From Flavobacterium sp. CG_23.5 (GTDB taxonomy: Bacteria; Bacteroidota; Bacteroidia; Flavobacteriales; Flavobacteriaceae), in contig NZ_JAGGNA010000001.1 of assembly GCF_017875765.1 (NCBI RefSeq), positions 3,437,001 through 3,501,000 of the forward strand: 64,000 nucleotides of DNA, in the 5' to 3' direction. Both the position numbers and the translations under genes were made by a program. Shown here one piece after another: positions 27,410-36,127 of the stretch. Positions within the stretch are counted from its first letter, which is position 1; each line of letters opens with the position of its first letter. The notes beneath the pieces are model-generated. The model made no database searches. It worked only from the letters and a program-made list of their open reading frames with translations, and was not told the DNA's origin.

Positions 27410-28867
27410 TTAAGATCTTCTATTATTGTTTCGTGAAGAAGAATTATCTCTTTGAGGTTCTGATCTTTGAGGAGCTTCTCCTCTTGATGAATTATTTCTG
27501 TTTTCAGTGTTGCCTCTTTGTTGTTCTGCTCTTTGTGGAGCATTTTCTCTGGGGCTATTTCTGTTTTGAGAAAAATCTCTTGGTTGCTCTGCTCTTTGCG
27601 GAGCACTCTCTCTCGAATTATTTCTGTTTTGAGAAAAATCTCTTGGTTGCTCTGTTCTTTGCGGAGCACTTTCTCTGGAATTATTTCTGTTTTGAGAAAA
27701 ATCCCTTGGTTGCTCTGTTCTTTGCGGAGCACTTTCTCTTGAATTATTTCTGTTTTGAGAAAAATCCCTTGGTTGCTCTGTTCTTTGCGGAGCACTCTCT
27801 CTGGAATTATTTCTGTTTTGAGAAAAATCCCTTGGTTGCTCTGTTCTTTGTGGAGCGGCTCCAGCGGCAGGATTATTTCTGTTTTGAGAAAAGTCTCTTT
27901 GTCGTTCTCCTCTTTGTGGAGAAGCTTCAGCAGCTGGATTAGTTCTATTTTGTGAATAATCTCTTTGTTTTTCTCCTCTTTGTGGATTAGCTTCTCTAGA
28001 AGGATTTGTTCTGTTTTGGGAATAATCTCTTTGTCGTTCTCCTCTTTCTTGAGTTGCTTCTCTAGAAGGATTTGTTCTGTTTCTAGAGTTTACAGCTTCA
28101 TTTCTTGTACCTACATTTCTGTCCCCTCTTCTTTGATCTAATTCATAACGATTTGTTACTTCAGCATTTCTTCTTGAGAAAGCATAATTAGGATGTTGTC
28201 TTTCGTAGCTATTAGAGCGTCGGGAACTATATAAATCAATTGCTATACTACTTCTTCTTGAACTAACGTAATTGTAATTGTTGTTTATATTCAAGCAAAG
28301 ATTAATGTTGCTTCTGTATCTGTAAACTGGATATGGATTCCATGCGTAATAGTAGCTAGGATAGTAATTCCAATTCCAAGTAGAATAATAAGCACGATAG
28401 TTAAAAGACCAAAAAGATGTATAAAAGAATGGTGTGGTATAGTACACCGGTTCATATATATAATTTTCTCCATACAAGAATTCATTACCTATGAATTGTA
28501 CATGAACATTATTATAGCTGTCTTTTTCAACATCAATGGTAGCAACATCCTGATACAAATCTTGATCAAGAACAGATTGTATAATAATAACGTGAGTTCG
28601 ATTTTCTACGGATTCGATAACTCGTAAATAATCAACTTCATCATCATTATTCAAATCTAAATTTGATATTTGAAGTTTGGGATCATTCAATCGTCTTTCA
28701 AAATCTTGAAGATTCCGAGAATCTCCAAAAATTGATGCAATAGCTCTTAAATCTAAATTGTCGCTTATTTCAGAATTCATTGCGTTTACTGAAGTCCTGC
28801 CTTGCGCTTGTATTTGTGTTGCGAAAACAGAAGTCAATAGACTCAATAGTAATAGTTTTGTTTTCAT
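27410..28867 (-). CDS. Secreted protein with tandem Arg/Gln/Asn-rich repeats
   Basis: The product has 485 residues. A signal peptide (1-21, ending ATQIQA) is followed by a folded domain of about 100 residues (LDLRAIASIFGDSRNLQDFE, then LDLNNDDEVDYLRVIE), an aromatic stretch rich in Tyr and Trp (about 135-185), and from about 255 eleven tandem units of 21-22 residues of the type NRNNSRESAPQRTEQPRDFSQ-like. Four of the units are identical at the residue level and the DNA repeats with a 63-bp period, so unit number is likely to vary. The strongly basic tail suggests binding to polyanions or the cell surface. No function is known to me. Confidence 0.75.
   Translation of the reverse strand: MKTKLLLLSLLTSVFATQIQAQGRTSVNAMNSEISDNLDLRAIASIFGDSRNLQDFERRLNDPKLQISNLDLNNDDEVDYLRVIESVENRTHVIIIQSVLDQDLYQDVATIDVEKDSYNNVHVQFIGNEFLYGENYIYEPVYYTTPFFYTSFWSFNYRAYYSTWNWNYYPSYYYAWNPYPVYRYRSNINLCLNINNNYNYVSSRRSSIAIDLYSSRRSNSYERQHPNYAFSRRNAEVTNRYELDQRRGDRNVGTRNEAVNSRNRTNPSREATQERGERQRDYSQNRTNPSREANPQRGEKQRDYSQNRTNPAAEASPQRGERQRDFSQNRNNPAAGAAPQRTEQPRDFSQNRNNSRESAPQRTEQPRDFSQNRNNSRESAPQRTEQPRDFSQNRNNSRESAPQRTEQPRDFSQNRNNSRESAPQRAEQPRDFSQNRNSPRENAPQRAEQQRGNTENRNNSSRGEAPQRSEPQRDNSSSRNNNRRS
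27470..28090 (-). repeat. Tandem repeat tract, 63-66 bp units
   Basis: About eleven head-to-tail units encode the C-terminal repeats of the secreted protein. The older units at the 5' end are 66 bp (22 residues) and diverged; the central ones are 63 bp and nearly identical. The periodicity also keeps antisense frames open, which should not be read as genes. Confidence 0.8.
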
Positions 28868-28981
28868 GATTTATGTAATTAAATTTATTGTAAATCCATA
28901 TTCAATTACTGTGCCAATAAATATAGTGCTACATTAGTTGAACATTTTTATTGTAAATTAGCCATAAATAATTATCACAAA

Positions 28982-30046
28982 ATGAGAAATTTCTTTTTAA
29001 TCCTATTGATTTTTAGTGTTTTAATATCCTGTAAAACAAAAGTTTACACGTACAACGAATTAGGAAATATAAATTTTAAATCCGTAGAAATTGATACGCT
29101 TTTTCAAGATAAAATCAGCATTCGAGCCGTTGTTATTGATGCAAATAAGGTTTGGTATGCCGCTGATAATTCTAAATTTGGTTTTTTTGATTTAGAAAAA
29201 AATAAAAGAATTGAAAGTAACATTAGCACTGATAAATTGAAATATGAATTTAGAAGTATTGCCCAAACATCTAAAAATATTTTTATACTCAGTGTTTCTA
29301 ATCCCGCTTTACTTTATAAAATCGCGAAAGACGATTCCGAGGTAAAATTAGTTTATCAGGAAAAGCATAAAAAAGTATTTTATGACTGTTTACAATTTTG
29401 GAACGACAAGGAAGGAATTGCCATCGGGGATCCTATCGAAGATTGTCTTTCTATGATTGTTACTCGTGATGGAGGAAATTCGTGGACTAAAATACCTTCA
29501 CGTAAATTACCGAAAGTTAGTGATGGTGAAGCAGCATTTGCGGCAAGCAACACTAATATTGTTCTTAAAGGAAATAAAACTTGGATTGTTTCTGGCGGAA
29601 AAAAAGCTAGAGTTTTTTATTCTCCGGATAAGGGTAATAATTGGAAGGTTTTTGAAACACCAATAATTCAAGGTAAAACGATGACTGGAATTTTCACAGC
29701 TGATTTTTATAATTCTAAAATTGGATTTATTGCTGGAGGTAACTATGAAGTTCTCAATCAAAATTTTGGAAATAAAGCTTCAACAAAAAATGGAGGAAAA
29801 ACATGGGTTTTGAAAGCAGAAAATCAAGGTTTTGGGTATGCTTCTTGTGTTCAATATGTTCCCAATAGCGACGGGAAAGGATTAGTTACCGTTGGAGCAT
29901 CAGGTTTATATTATTCTTGGGATAGTGGTAATTCTTGGAAGCAATTATCTACTGATTCCAGCCTTTTTACGATTCGGTTTATAGATAATCATACCGCCAT
30001 TGCTGCAGGAAAAAATAAAATGATTCGGATTAATTTCAAGAATTAA
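28982..30046 (+). CDS. BNR/YCF48-like beta-propeller lipoprotein
   Basis: This 354-residue lipoprotein has its lipobox at LISC17. The mature part shows repeated blades with the Asp-box pattern: SMIVTRDGGNSWTKI, VFYSPDKGNNWKVF, ASTKNGGKTWVLK and LYYSWDSGNSWKQL. Such sialidase-like or YCF48-like propellers bind proteins or glycans; catalytic residues of sialidases are not evident. It should be anchored in the outer or inner membrane. The gene is divergent from the repeat protein and ends at a terminator shared with the convergent Spy-like gene. Confidence 0.8.
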   Translation: MRNFFLILLIFSVLISCKTKVYTYNELGNINFKSVEIDTLFQDKISIRAVVIDANKVWYAADNSKFGFFDLEKNKRIESNISTDKLKYEFRSIAQTSKNIFILSVSNPALLYKIAKDDSEVKLVYQEKHKKVFYDCLQFWNDKEGIAIGDPIEDCLSMIVTRDGGNSWTKIPSRKLPKVSDGEAAFAASNTNIVLKGNKTWIVSGGKKARVFYSPDKGNNWKVFETPIIQGKTMTGIFTADFYNSKIGFIAGGNYEVLNQNFGNKASTKNGGKTWVLKAENQGFGYASCVQYVPNSDGKGLVTVGASGLYYSWDSGNSWKQLSTDSSLFTIRFIDNHTAIAAGKNKMIRINFKN

Positions 30047-30048
30047 AA

Positions 30049-30082
30049 AACCCTAAATAAATATTATCATTTATTTAGGGTT
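30049..30082. terminator. Bidirectional terminator
   Basis: A perfect 13-bp stem (30049-30061 with 30070-30082) lies between the BNR lipoprotein gene and the Spy-like gene. Confidence 0.85.
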
Positions 30083-30107
30083 CTGTATGTAATAAATAAA
30101 AATGAAA

Positions 30108-30569
30108 CTACTCTCTCTTATGACCTTTGTCTCTATATTGTTGTAATAACTTTCTGTTGAAATCATCTTCAGATTTACGCAGTTTGATGATTTTTGACGC
30201 CGGTATAATTCCTTTCAATGTTCCGATGAAATTTTTTCGCAAAGTAAATAATTCCTCTTCGGTGCTTTCCATTTGATTTAACAAAGTTGCTGCCTCTTTT
30301 TCGGTCAATTTATCTAAAGTTTCATTATTCATTCTTCTCATGAATGATTTCATTTTTTGATGTCTCAATTCAAATTGTTTGTCGTCAAAAGTATTGTAGA
30401 CTGGCCAAAATTTCTCCGCTTCATTCGAAGTTAATTTTAATTCAGTAGTCAAAAAGGCTACTTTCAAAGTTTTAATCTGTTCTCTCTTTTCCCTCATTCT
30501 TTCACCTTGAGCGTAAAAGTTAAAGGAAATCAATAGGAGTAATATGGGTAATAATTTTTTAAGTTTCAT
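30108..30569 (-). CDS. Periplasmic Spy/CpxP-like protein of a sigma-factor operon
   Basis: From the ATG at 30569 this is a 153-residue exported protein with signal peptide KLKKLLPILLLLISFNFYAQ. The mature part is all alpha and highly charged, with LTSNEAEKFWPVYN and LRKNFIGTLKGIIPASK, the layout of Spy/CpxP-like proteins. Flavobacterial relatives are often labelled sensors of ECF sigma factors. A TTG start at 30590 would add seven residues but is less likely. It is the last gene of an operon with a sigma factor and an anti-sigma-like protein, so it probably monitors envelope stress; this is inference. Confidence 0.75.
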   Translation of the reverse strand: MKLKKLLPILLLLISFNFYAQGERMREKREQIKTLKVAFLTTELKLTSNEAEKFWPVYNTFDDKQFELRHQKMKSFMRRMNNETLDKLTEKEAATLLNQMESTEEELFTLRKNFIGTLKGIIPASKIIKLRKSEDDFNRKLLQQYRDKGHKRE

Positions 30570-30599
30570 TGTTTTATTTTTCGAGTTCAATTTTAATTT

Positions 30600-31013
30600 T
30601 TATTCAGTTATAAGGTGTTCAATATCAGAATTTGCAGCTAAAACATCTTCAATGGCTTGATCTTCCGGTGATGAAACAGGCTGCATCTTACTAATATCTT
30701 CCGTTTTTAATTCACTAATTAAATCATATTGATTCAGATTAGATTGATAGGCTAGATAATTTTCTAAGGCAGCTTCGTCAAGTTCTTTTGAGTTTGCTGA
30801 AATACTGGTGTAAATCGGGATCATTAAAGCAAGTATTAAAACTGCTGCAACCATCATAATTATCGTTTTTTTCTTTTGAAAAATCGAAATTACTTTTGGT
30901 TCATTTTCTGGCAATTGTTGCAAAACTTTAGCCGAAAAATTATCAAAATAATGGTCTGGAGTTTTAAATCCTGGCTCAATTCTAGGTTCATTTTCTAATT
31001 TAAATGCTTTCAT
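30600..31013 (-). CDS. Single-pass membrane protein, probable anti-sigma factor
   Basis: This 137-residue protein has a cytoplasmic N-terminus of about 50 residues (with FKTPDHYFDNFSAKVLQQL), one membrane helix (about 51-71) and a periplasmic tail. It has no zinc-binding HxxxCxxC motif, so it is not a ZAS-type anti-sigma factor. Its place, 33 bases after an ECF sigma factor gene and directly before a periplasmic sensor-like gene, suggests that it holds the sigma factor at the membrane. The role is deduced from context and topology. Confidence 0.65.
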   Translation of the reverse strand: MKAFKLENEPRIEPGFKTPDHYFDNFSAKVLQQLPENEPKVISIFQKKKTIIMMVAAVLILALMIPIYTSISANSKELDEAALENYLAYQSNLNQYDLISELKTEDISKMQPVSSPEDQAIEDVLAANSDIEHLITE

Positions 31014-31046
31014 AATACTTATTAGACTTAATTAAATTCAAAAGGT

Positions 31047-31589
31047 TTAATTTGCCGTTACAAAGGCTTCAATTTTTTTTACGGCATGATGATATGAGGC
31101 TTTCAGCGCCCCTACAGAAGTCCCTAAAATTTCTGATATTTCCTCATACTTTAACTCTTGAAAATATTTCATTTTGAAAACTAATTGTTGTTTCTCAGGT
31201 AAAATCGCAATGGCTTTTTGTAATTTTATTTGAATTTCGTTGCCGTCAAAAAACACGTCAGCTTGCAGGTTATCAAGAGTTTTGTTTTGTAATTCTTCTG
31301 AGGAAATTCCGTTAATTTTTGATTTTTGATTTAAAAAAGTTAACGCTTCATTAGTGGCGATGCGATACATCCATGAAAAAAGTTTACTTTCTCCCTTGAA
31401 ATTTTTTAAATATTGAAACACTTTTACGAAAGTATTTTGCAAAACATCATCAGCATCATCATGATTCAAAACAATATTTCGAATATGATTATATAAGGAT
31501 CTTTGATAATCCAGCAAGAGTTGTTTGAACGCTTCGTTTTGCGTTTTAGGGTTCAATAATCTTTTAATGAATTCCTGTTCTTCTTGCAA
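31047..31589 (-). CDS. ECF-type RNA polymerase sigma factor
   Basis: This 180-residue sigma-70 family member has only regions 2 and 4. Region 2 includes HDDADDVLQNTFVKVFQ and FSWMYRIATNEALTFL; region 4 includes AIAILPEKQQLVFKMKY and the HTH YEEISEILGTSVGALKASYHHAVKKI. It redirects RNA polymerase in response to an envelope or extracytoplasmic signal. It leads an operon with the membrane protein at 30600 and the Spy-like protein at 30108. Confidence 0.93.
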   Translation of the reverse strand: MQEEQEFIKRLLNPKTQNEAFKQLLLDYQRSLYNHIRNIVLNHDDADDVLQNTFVKVFQYLKNFKGESKLFSWMYRIATNEALTFLNQKSKINGISSEELQNKTLDNLQADVFFDGNEIQIKLQKAIAILPEKQQLVFKMKYFQELKYEEISEILGTSVGALKASYHHAVKKIEAFVTAN

Positions 31590-31650
31590 GGTCTTTTTAT
31601 GTATTTAGAATGGAATTTATCAAAAAGGTTTAATCGTTTCGAAAAATAAA

Positions 31651-32934
31651 TTAAAATTCAGCAGGAATTTCACCTTCTTTAAGAGGCGTAACAGGTTTTT
31701 TTACCTTTGGAACTACTACTTCTTTTTTAGGTTTTGGAACAAGTACTTGCGTTTTTGCTTTTGGAACAATTGCATCTGTTTTAGCTTTTGGAATCACTAC
31801 TTCGTTCGTAGTTTTTGGAACAATTACTTCGGTACTCGTTTGTGGAACAGCAGTTGCCGCTGTAGTTGTTGAAACGGCTGGTTTCTTTGCAGCAGCATTT
31901 ATTTTAAATGGAACTGCTTTTGGTTGCATTAGATAATAAATTTCTGTTACCCATTTAGAAGGATTTTTTATTTCAGTCTTACCAATAGTGAAAATTTCAA
32001 TATGAGATAGGGTTGGGTCAGTAGCAAGTCGTTTTGCATTAAGATAGGCTCGAGTTTTGTCCAAAGCTTTTGTGATATGAGAATAATCTCCTGTCAAAGT
32101 GGTTTTCTCGGCTTCAAATGTTTCTAGTTTTCCGGTTAATAGGTCACTTCCTTCACTAGTATAAATTTGGCTTTTGATAGGTACACAAATAGATATTTTT
32201 GCAAGTCCATTCACAAGATCATAGGTATGATAAATTATAAAAGGTTTTCCTGCCAATTCAAGATTATTTTTTTCACAGAAAGTAATAATTTTAGGAGTAA
32301 CTATTCTGAAATTTTTAATAACATTTGAAATTTTACTGGTAAAGGTTTGATGTAAATAAAAGGTCTCTGGTTTTTTTACCAATCCATCTACTTTTATCGA
32401 ATATGTGTTTATTTCATAATCAAGTGTTTTGTCTAAATTGGCAAGGCTTTTTTCATACATATTACCAATAACTTTATCGACGCCGCCATTAAAAGCAGTA
32501 TAAATTTTGAAAAGAAAACTCATTTTACCTGTAGTTTTCCAAGTCACTTTTGTCCCGCCCAGCGTATCCTTGAAACTCCAGAAAACCTCTGAAGGAGTGC
32601 CATTATAATTCATTTTTTGAGCTATACTGTCACTTTCTTTTACAAAAATAGTTTTCATATCTCCATTTCCATCTTTTCCTTCCCAAGTATAAGAGCCGCC
32701 TTTACCAATTGTATTTTTGGAATAATTCATTTTCATTTCAGGATCTTCGGTAATCCATGAACCAAAATCTGCCCAATTTTTATAGTCGTTCACATAATTA
32801 AAAACAGCTGCTTTAGGAGAATTAATAACTTTACTTCTTTCAACTGTAAATTCCCCTTTTTGTGTTGCAATAAAAATGGATAGGGCTACTAAACTAAGTA
32901 AAAGTAAAAGAAATAAATATTTTAAAATCTTCAT
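31651..32934 (-). CDS. Membrane-anchored SRPBCC plus GyrI-like protein
   Basis: This 427-residue protein has an N-terminal membrane helix (about 5-23), an SRPBCC/polyketide-cyclase-like domain (about 30-175: VERSKVINSPKAAVFNYVND, later KVTWKTTGKM), and a GyrI-like effector-binding domain (about 185-345). The last 80 residues are a low-complexity tail with about five units of the form EV(I/V)VPKxKT. Both domains bind small hydrophobic ligands in other proteins; no catalytic site is evident. The gene stands alone between the sigma-factor operon and the divergent peptidase gene. Confidence 0.75.
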   Translation of the reverse strand: MKILKYLFLLLLLSLVALSIFIATQKGEFTVERSKVINSPKAAVFNYVNDYKNWADFGSWITEDPEMKMNYSKNTIGKGGSYTWEGKDGNGDMKTIFVKESDSIAQKMNYNGTPSEVFWSFKDTLGGTKVTWKTTGKMSFLFKIYTAFNGGVDKVIGNMYEKSLANLDKTLDYEINTYSIKVDGLVKKPETFYLHQTFTSKISNVIKNFRIVTPKIITFCEKNNLELAGKPFIIYHTYDLVNGLAKISICVPIKSQIYTSEGSDLLTGKLETFEAEKTTLTGDYSHITKALDKTRAYLNAKRLATDPTLSHIEIFTIGKTEIKNPSKWVTEIYYLMQPKAVPFKINAAAKKPAVSTTTAATAVPQTSTEVIVPKTTNEVVIPKAKTDAIVPKAKTQVLVPKPKKEVVVPKVKKPVTPLKEGEIPAEF

Positions 32935-33245
32935 GATATATTGGGTGTTGTATGCTGTAAAGTTATAAATTTTATTAATAAAGTAAAGTAACTATAAAAT
33001 AATAAAATAAATCTTATTTAAAATTGACTAGCAATTAATTTTTGCAAATCTTAAAAATCAGGAATTATTTTTTCGAAAATTCATTCTACTTAAATAATTT
33101 GTATACGAAAAGTATGTAAATGAGGGACTAATTATTAATTTAGGTTTTAGTTTAACAGAATGTAATTCTTGTTTTTTATGTTTTATTCAAAGAATATGTA
33201 TATTTGTTAAATAATAATTTATTAAACATCTAAATATCATTAATA
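32935..33245. other. Divergent promoter region, SRPBCC gene / DPP III gene
   Basis: This AT-rich region holds a TATATTTG -7 box at 33199-33206 on the plus strand, 40 bases before the peptidase ATG. A TTG at 33169 is too far away for the standard spacing. Nothing else is recognised. Confidence 0.4.
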
Positions 33246-35282
33246 ATGAAATTACTTAAAATTGGAGGCATTTTTGCAACTCTTGCAGTTTCTGTTGTTT
33301 GTAATGCTCAAATAGCAAAAACTACAGAAGTAAAAATCACAGATAAAGCTCCTTTTGATTACGTTGTAGAACAATTTGCCGACATCAAAGTATTGCGCTA
33401 TCAAATTCCCGGTTGGGAAAATTTGACACTAAAGGAACAGAAGTTAGTTTATTATTTAACGCAAGCAGGAACTTCTGGTCGTGATATAATGTGGGATCAA
33501 CATTATAAATACAACCTTAAAATTAGAAAAGCATTAGAGAATATTTATCAAAATTACAAAGGAAATAAAACTTCAGAAGATTGGAAGAATTTCGAAATTT
33601 ACCTCAAGAGAGTTTGGTTTTCAAATGGAATTCATCATCATTATTCGAGCGAAAAAATTAAACCAGGATTTTCTCCAGAGTATCTAAGTAATTTGATGAA
33701 AGCTACTAAAACGACTTTATCACCTTCTGTTACAGCAATTATTTTTAACGATGTGGATACAAAAAGAGTTAATCTTGATGAATCAAAAGGTTTATTGCAA
33801 GGATCTGCAATTAACTTTTATGATAAAGGAATTTCTATAAAAGAAGCAGAAGATTTTTATGCCAAAAAAACAAGTCCAGATCCTAAAAAGCCATATTCTT
33901 ATGGTTTAAATTCTAAATTAGTTCGAAATGCAAAAGGACAGCTAGAAGAGAAAGTATGGAAAAGTAAGGGAATGTATGGAGCGGCTATCGACAAAATTAT
34001 TTATTGGTTAGAAAAAGCTAAAGGTGTTGCTGAAAATAAAAAACAAGGAGATGCACTAGGATTACTTATTAGCTATTATAAAACAGGAAGTTTAAAAACT
34101 TGGGATGACTATAATATTGCTTGGCTAGATGCAACTGAAGGTAACATTGACTATATCAATGGCTTTATTGAGGTATACAATGATCCATTAGGATACAGAG
34201 GTTCTTATGAAGGAGTTGTACAAATAAAGGATTTTGATATGTCTGCAAAAATGGAAGTTGTTTCTAAAAATGCGCAATGGTTTGAAGACAATTCCCCTTT
34301 AATGCCAGAACATAAAAAGAAAAATGTCGTAGGAGTTTCTTATAAAACAGTTATTGTTGCAGGTGAATCTGGCGATTCGTCTCCGGCTACACCTATTGGA
34401 GTGAATCTTCCAAACGCAGATTGGATTCGTGCGGAACATGGTTCTAAATCAGTTTCTTTAGGAAATATTATTGATGCTTATGCTAAAGCTGCCGGAAAAG
34501 GGAAATTGCAAGAATTTGCAAATGATGAAGAAGAAATTACTTTGGCTAAAAAATATAGTGAACTAGGAGATAAGATGCATACAGCTTTACATGAAGTAGT
34601 TGGTCATGCCTCAGGACAAATAAATCCTGGTGTAGGAACTCCAAAAGAATCTTTAAAAAGTTATGCTTCCACTCTTGAGGAAGGTAGAGCGGATTTAGTT
34701 GGGCTACACTATTTATACAACCCGAAATTGCAAGAAATAGGTTTAGTAGACGATTGGAAAAAAATGGGAATGGAGTCTTACGATAGTTATATCAGAAATG
34801 GTTTGATGACTCAATTGGTTCGTTTGGAACTAGGCGCTAATATTGAAGAAGCACACATGAGAAACCGTCAATGGGTAAGTTCATGGGTTTTTGAAAAAGG
34901 AAAAAAAGACAATGTTATCGAAAAGATAACTCGTAATGGAAAAACTTATTTCAACATTACTGATTATGAAAAATTACACGATTTATTCGGACAGTTATTA
35001 AGAGAAGTACAAAGAATTAAATCTGAAGGTGATTTTAATGCAGGAAAAGCATTAGTTGAAAATTACGGTGTAAAAGTAGATCAAAAATTACATGCGGAAG
35101 TTTTAGAGCGCAATAAACAATTTGCTTCGGCAGCGTACAGTGGTTTTGTAAATCCAGTGCTGGTTCCGAAGTTAGATGCAAAAGGAAATATTATTTCAAT
35201 AAAAGTAAAACAGCCAAAAACATTTGCGGAACAAATGATGAAATATTCTAAAAACTTTGGTTTTTTGCCGCTAGAAAATTAA
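33246..35282 (+). CDS. Secreted M49-family dipeptidyl peptidase III-like protein
   Basis: This 678-residue zinc peptidase has a signal peptide (1-21, ending VVCNAQ). The M49 zinc motif HExxGH is present as HEVVGH (His449, Glu450, His454), followed by ASG, and the second motif EEGRADLVGLHYL supplies the third ligand and the structural acid. DPP III removes dipeptides from the N-terminus of short peptides. It should work in the periplasm or outside the cell, unlike the cytosolic eukaryotic enzyme. Flavobacterial homologues are sometimes mislabelled as dihydrofolate reductase; no such domain is present. Confidence 0.88.
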   Translation: MKLLKIGGIFATLAVSVVCNAQIAKTTEVKITDKAPFDYVVEQFADIKVLRYQIPGWENLTLKEQKLVYYLTQAGTSGRDIMWDQHYKYNLKIRKALENIYQNYKGNKTSEDWKNFEIYLKRVWFSNGIHHHYSSEKIKPGFSPEYLSNLMKATKTTLSPSVTAIIFNDVDTKRVNLDESKGLLQGSAINFYDKGISIKEAEDFYAKKTSPDPKKPYSYGLNSKLVRNAKGQLEEKVWKSKGMYGAAIDKIIYWLEKAKGVAENKKQGDALGLLISYYKTGSLKTWDDYNIAWLDATEGNIDYINGFIEVYNDPLGYRGSYEGVVQIKDFDMSAKMEVVSKNAQWFEDNSPLMPEHKKKNVVGVSYKTVIVAGESGDSSPATPIGVNLPNADWIRAEHGSKSVSLGNIIDAYAKAAGKGKLQEFANDEEEITLAKKYSELGDKMHTALHEVVGHASGQINPGVGTPKESLKSYASTLEEGRADLVGLHYLYNPKLQEIGLVDDWKKMGMESYDSYIRNGLMTQLVRLELGANIEEAHMRNRQWVSSWVFEKGKKDNVIEKITRNGKTYFNITDYEKLHDLFGQLLREVQRIKSEGDFNAGKALVENYGVKVDQKLHAEVLERNKQFASAAYSGFVNPVLVPKLDAKGNIISIKVKQPKTFAEQMMKYSKNFGFLPLEN

Positions 35283-35307
35283 GTGTTACAATACAATTTG
35301 AATAAAA

Positions 35308-35331
35308 AATGCCCGCTATAAAGTGGGCATT
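35308..35331. terminator. Terminator after DPP III gene
   Basis: AATGCCCGCT pairs with AGTGGGCATT (one G-U) with a four-base loop, flanked by A and T runs, between convergent genes. Confidence 0.7.
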
Positions 35332-35353
35332 TTCTATTTCGAAAAGGAAAAAA

Positions 35354-35542
35354 CTAATGTTTAAAAAATATTTTAATCATAAATAAGAGCCCGATAAAAA
35401 TTAAAAATCCAATTAATATCTTGTAATTTCCTTTATAAAAAATTTTGTGTATTTTTATATCCTTTCGATAAGCAAAAAACATTGCGATAACAAAAGCAAC
35501 AAAAAAACAGCCTGCAAATATCAATTGTCCTTGACTAAACAT
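35354..35542 (-). CDS. Small two-helix membrane protein
   Basis: This 62-residue protein consists of two membrane helices (about 6-24 and 42-59) joined by a basic linker RKDIKIHKIFYKGNYK. The pattern of helices and positive inside loop supports a real gene. Function is unknown. It ends next to the terminator shared with the DPP III gene and starts 81 bases from the divergent MazG-like gene. Confidence 0.6.
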   Translation of the reverse strand: MFSQGQLIFAGCFFVAFVIAMFFAYRKDIKIHKIFYKGNYKILIGFLIFIGLLFMIKIFFKH

Positions 35543-35623
35543 AGTTTAAATTATTTAAAGCAAAAATAGTTAATTGTTTAGAAATAGTTGCTAATTTGGC
35601 TTTTCATTTAAAAAATAAAAAAG

Positions 35624-36010
35624 ATGCAAAAACAAATAGATTCGGTTAAGGAATTTCATACTGCATTTAAAATAGGTCATAAAGAAATTCCAACGGCTGA
35701 TTTGGGAGAGAGCAAACACACACTTCGTTATAACTTGATGAAAGAGGAAAATGAAGAATATCTTGAAGCGGTTCAAAATAATGATTTGATAGAAATTGCG
35801 GATGCACTTGGTGATATGATGTATATTCTTTGCGGAACTATTATAGAACATGGTTTGCAACATAAAATTGAAGAAGTTTTCGACGAAATTCAACGCAGTA
35901 ATATGAGCAAGTTAGACGCGGATGGTAAACCTATCTATCGTGAAGACGGGAAAGTGATGAAAGGTCCTAACTATTTTAAACCAAATTTTTCAAAGATATT
36001 GGGAGAGTAG
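35624..36010 (+). CDS. MazG-like nucleoside triphosphate pyrophosphohydrolase
   Basis: This 128-residue all-alpha protein of the MazG/PRA-PH superfamily has the metal-binding signature EENEEYLEA followed by EIADALGDMMYILCG. It would release pyrophosphate from a nucleotide, probably in nucleotide clean-up; the substrate cannot be told. The C-terminus (GKPIYREDGKVMKGPNYFKP) is typical of the HisE-like subgroup found in Bacteroidota and phages. Terminator at 36056. Confidence 0.85.
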   Translation: MQKQIDSVKEFHTAFKIGHKEIPTADLGESKHTLRYNLMKEENEEYLEAVQNNDLIEIADALGDMMYILCGTIIEHGLQHKIEEVFDEIQRSNMSKLDADGKPIYREDGKVMKGPNYFKPNFSKILGE

Positions 36011-36055
36011 ATACCCACTGTAGAATAGTAGTTTGCAGATGATACAAAACATAAA

Positions 36056-36088
36056 AAAAAGCGATTTTCAAATTGAAAATCGCTTTTT
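36056..36088. terminator. Bidirectional terminator before ilvE
   Basis: A perfect 15-bp stem (36056-36070 with 36074-36088) with a three-base loop lies between the convergent MazG-like gene and ilvE. Confidence 0.9.
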
Positions 36089-36127
36089 TATTGGAAATCT
36101 AATCTCGATAATTCTCGGGATTCAAAT

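Noticed and set aside
27433..27955. Open antisense frames across the repeat tract
   Set aside because: They are a by-product of the 63-bp period: once one unit is free of stops in a frame, all are.
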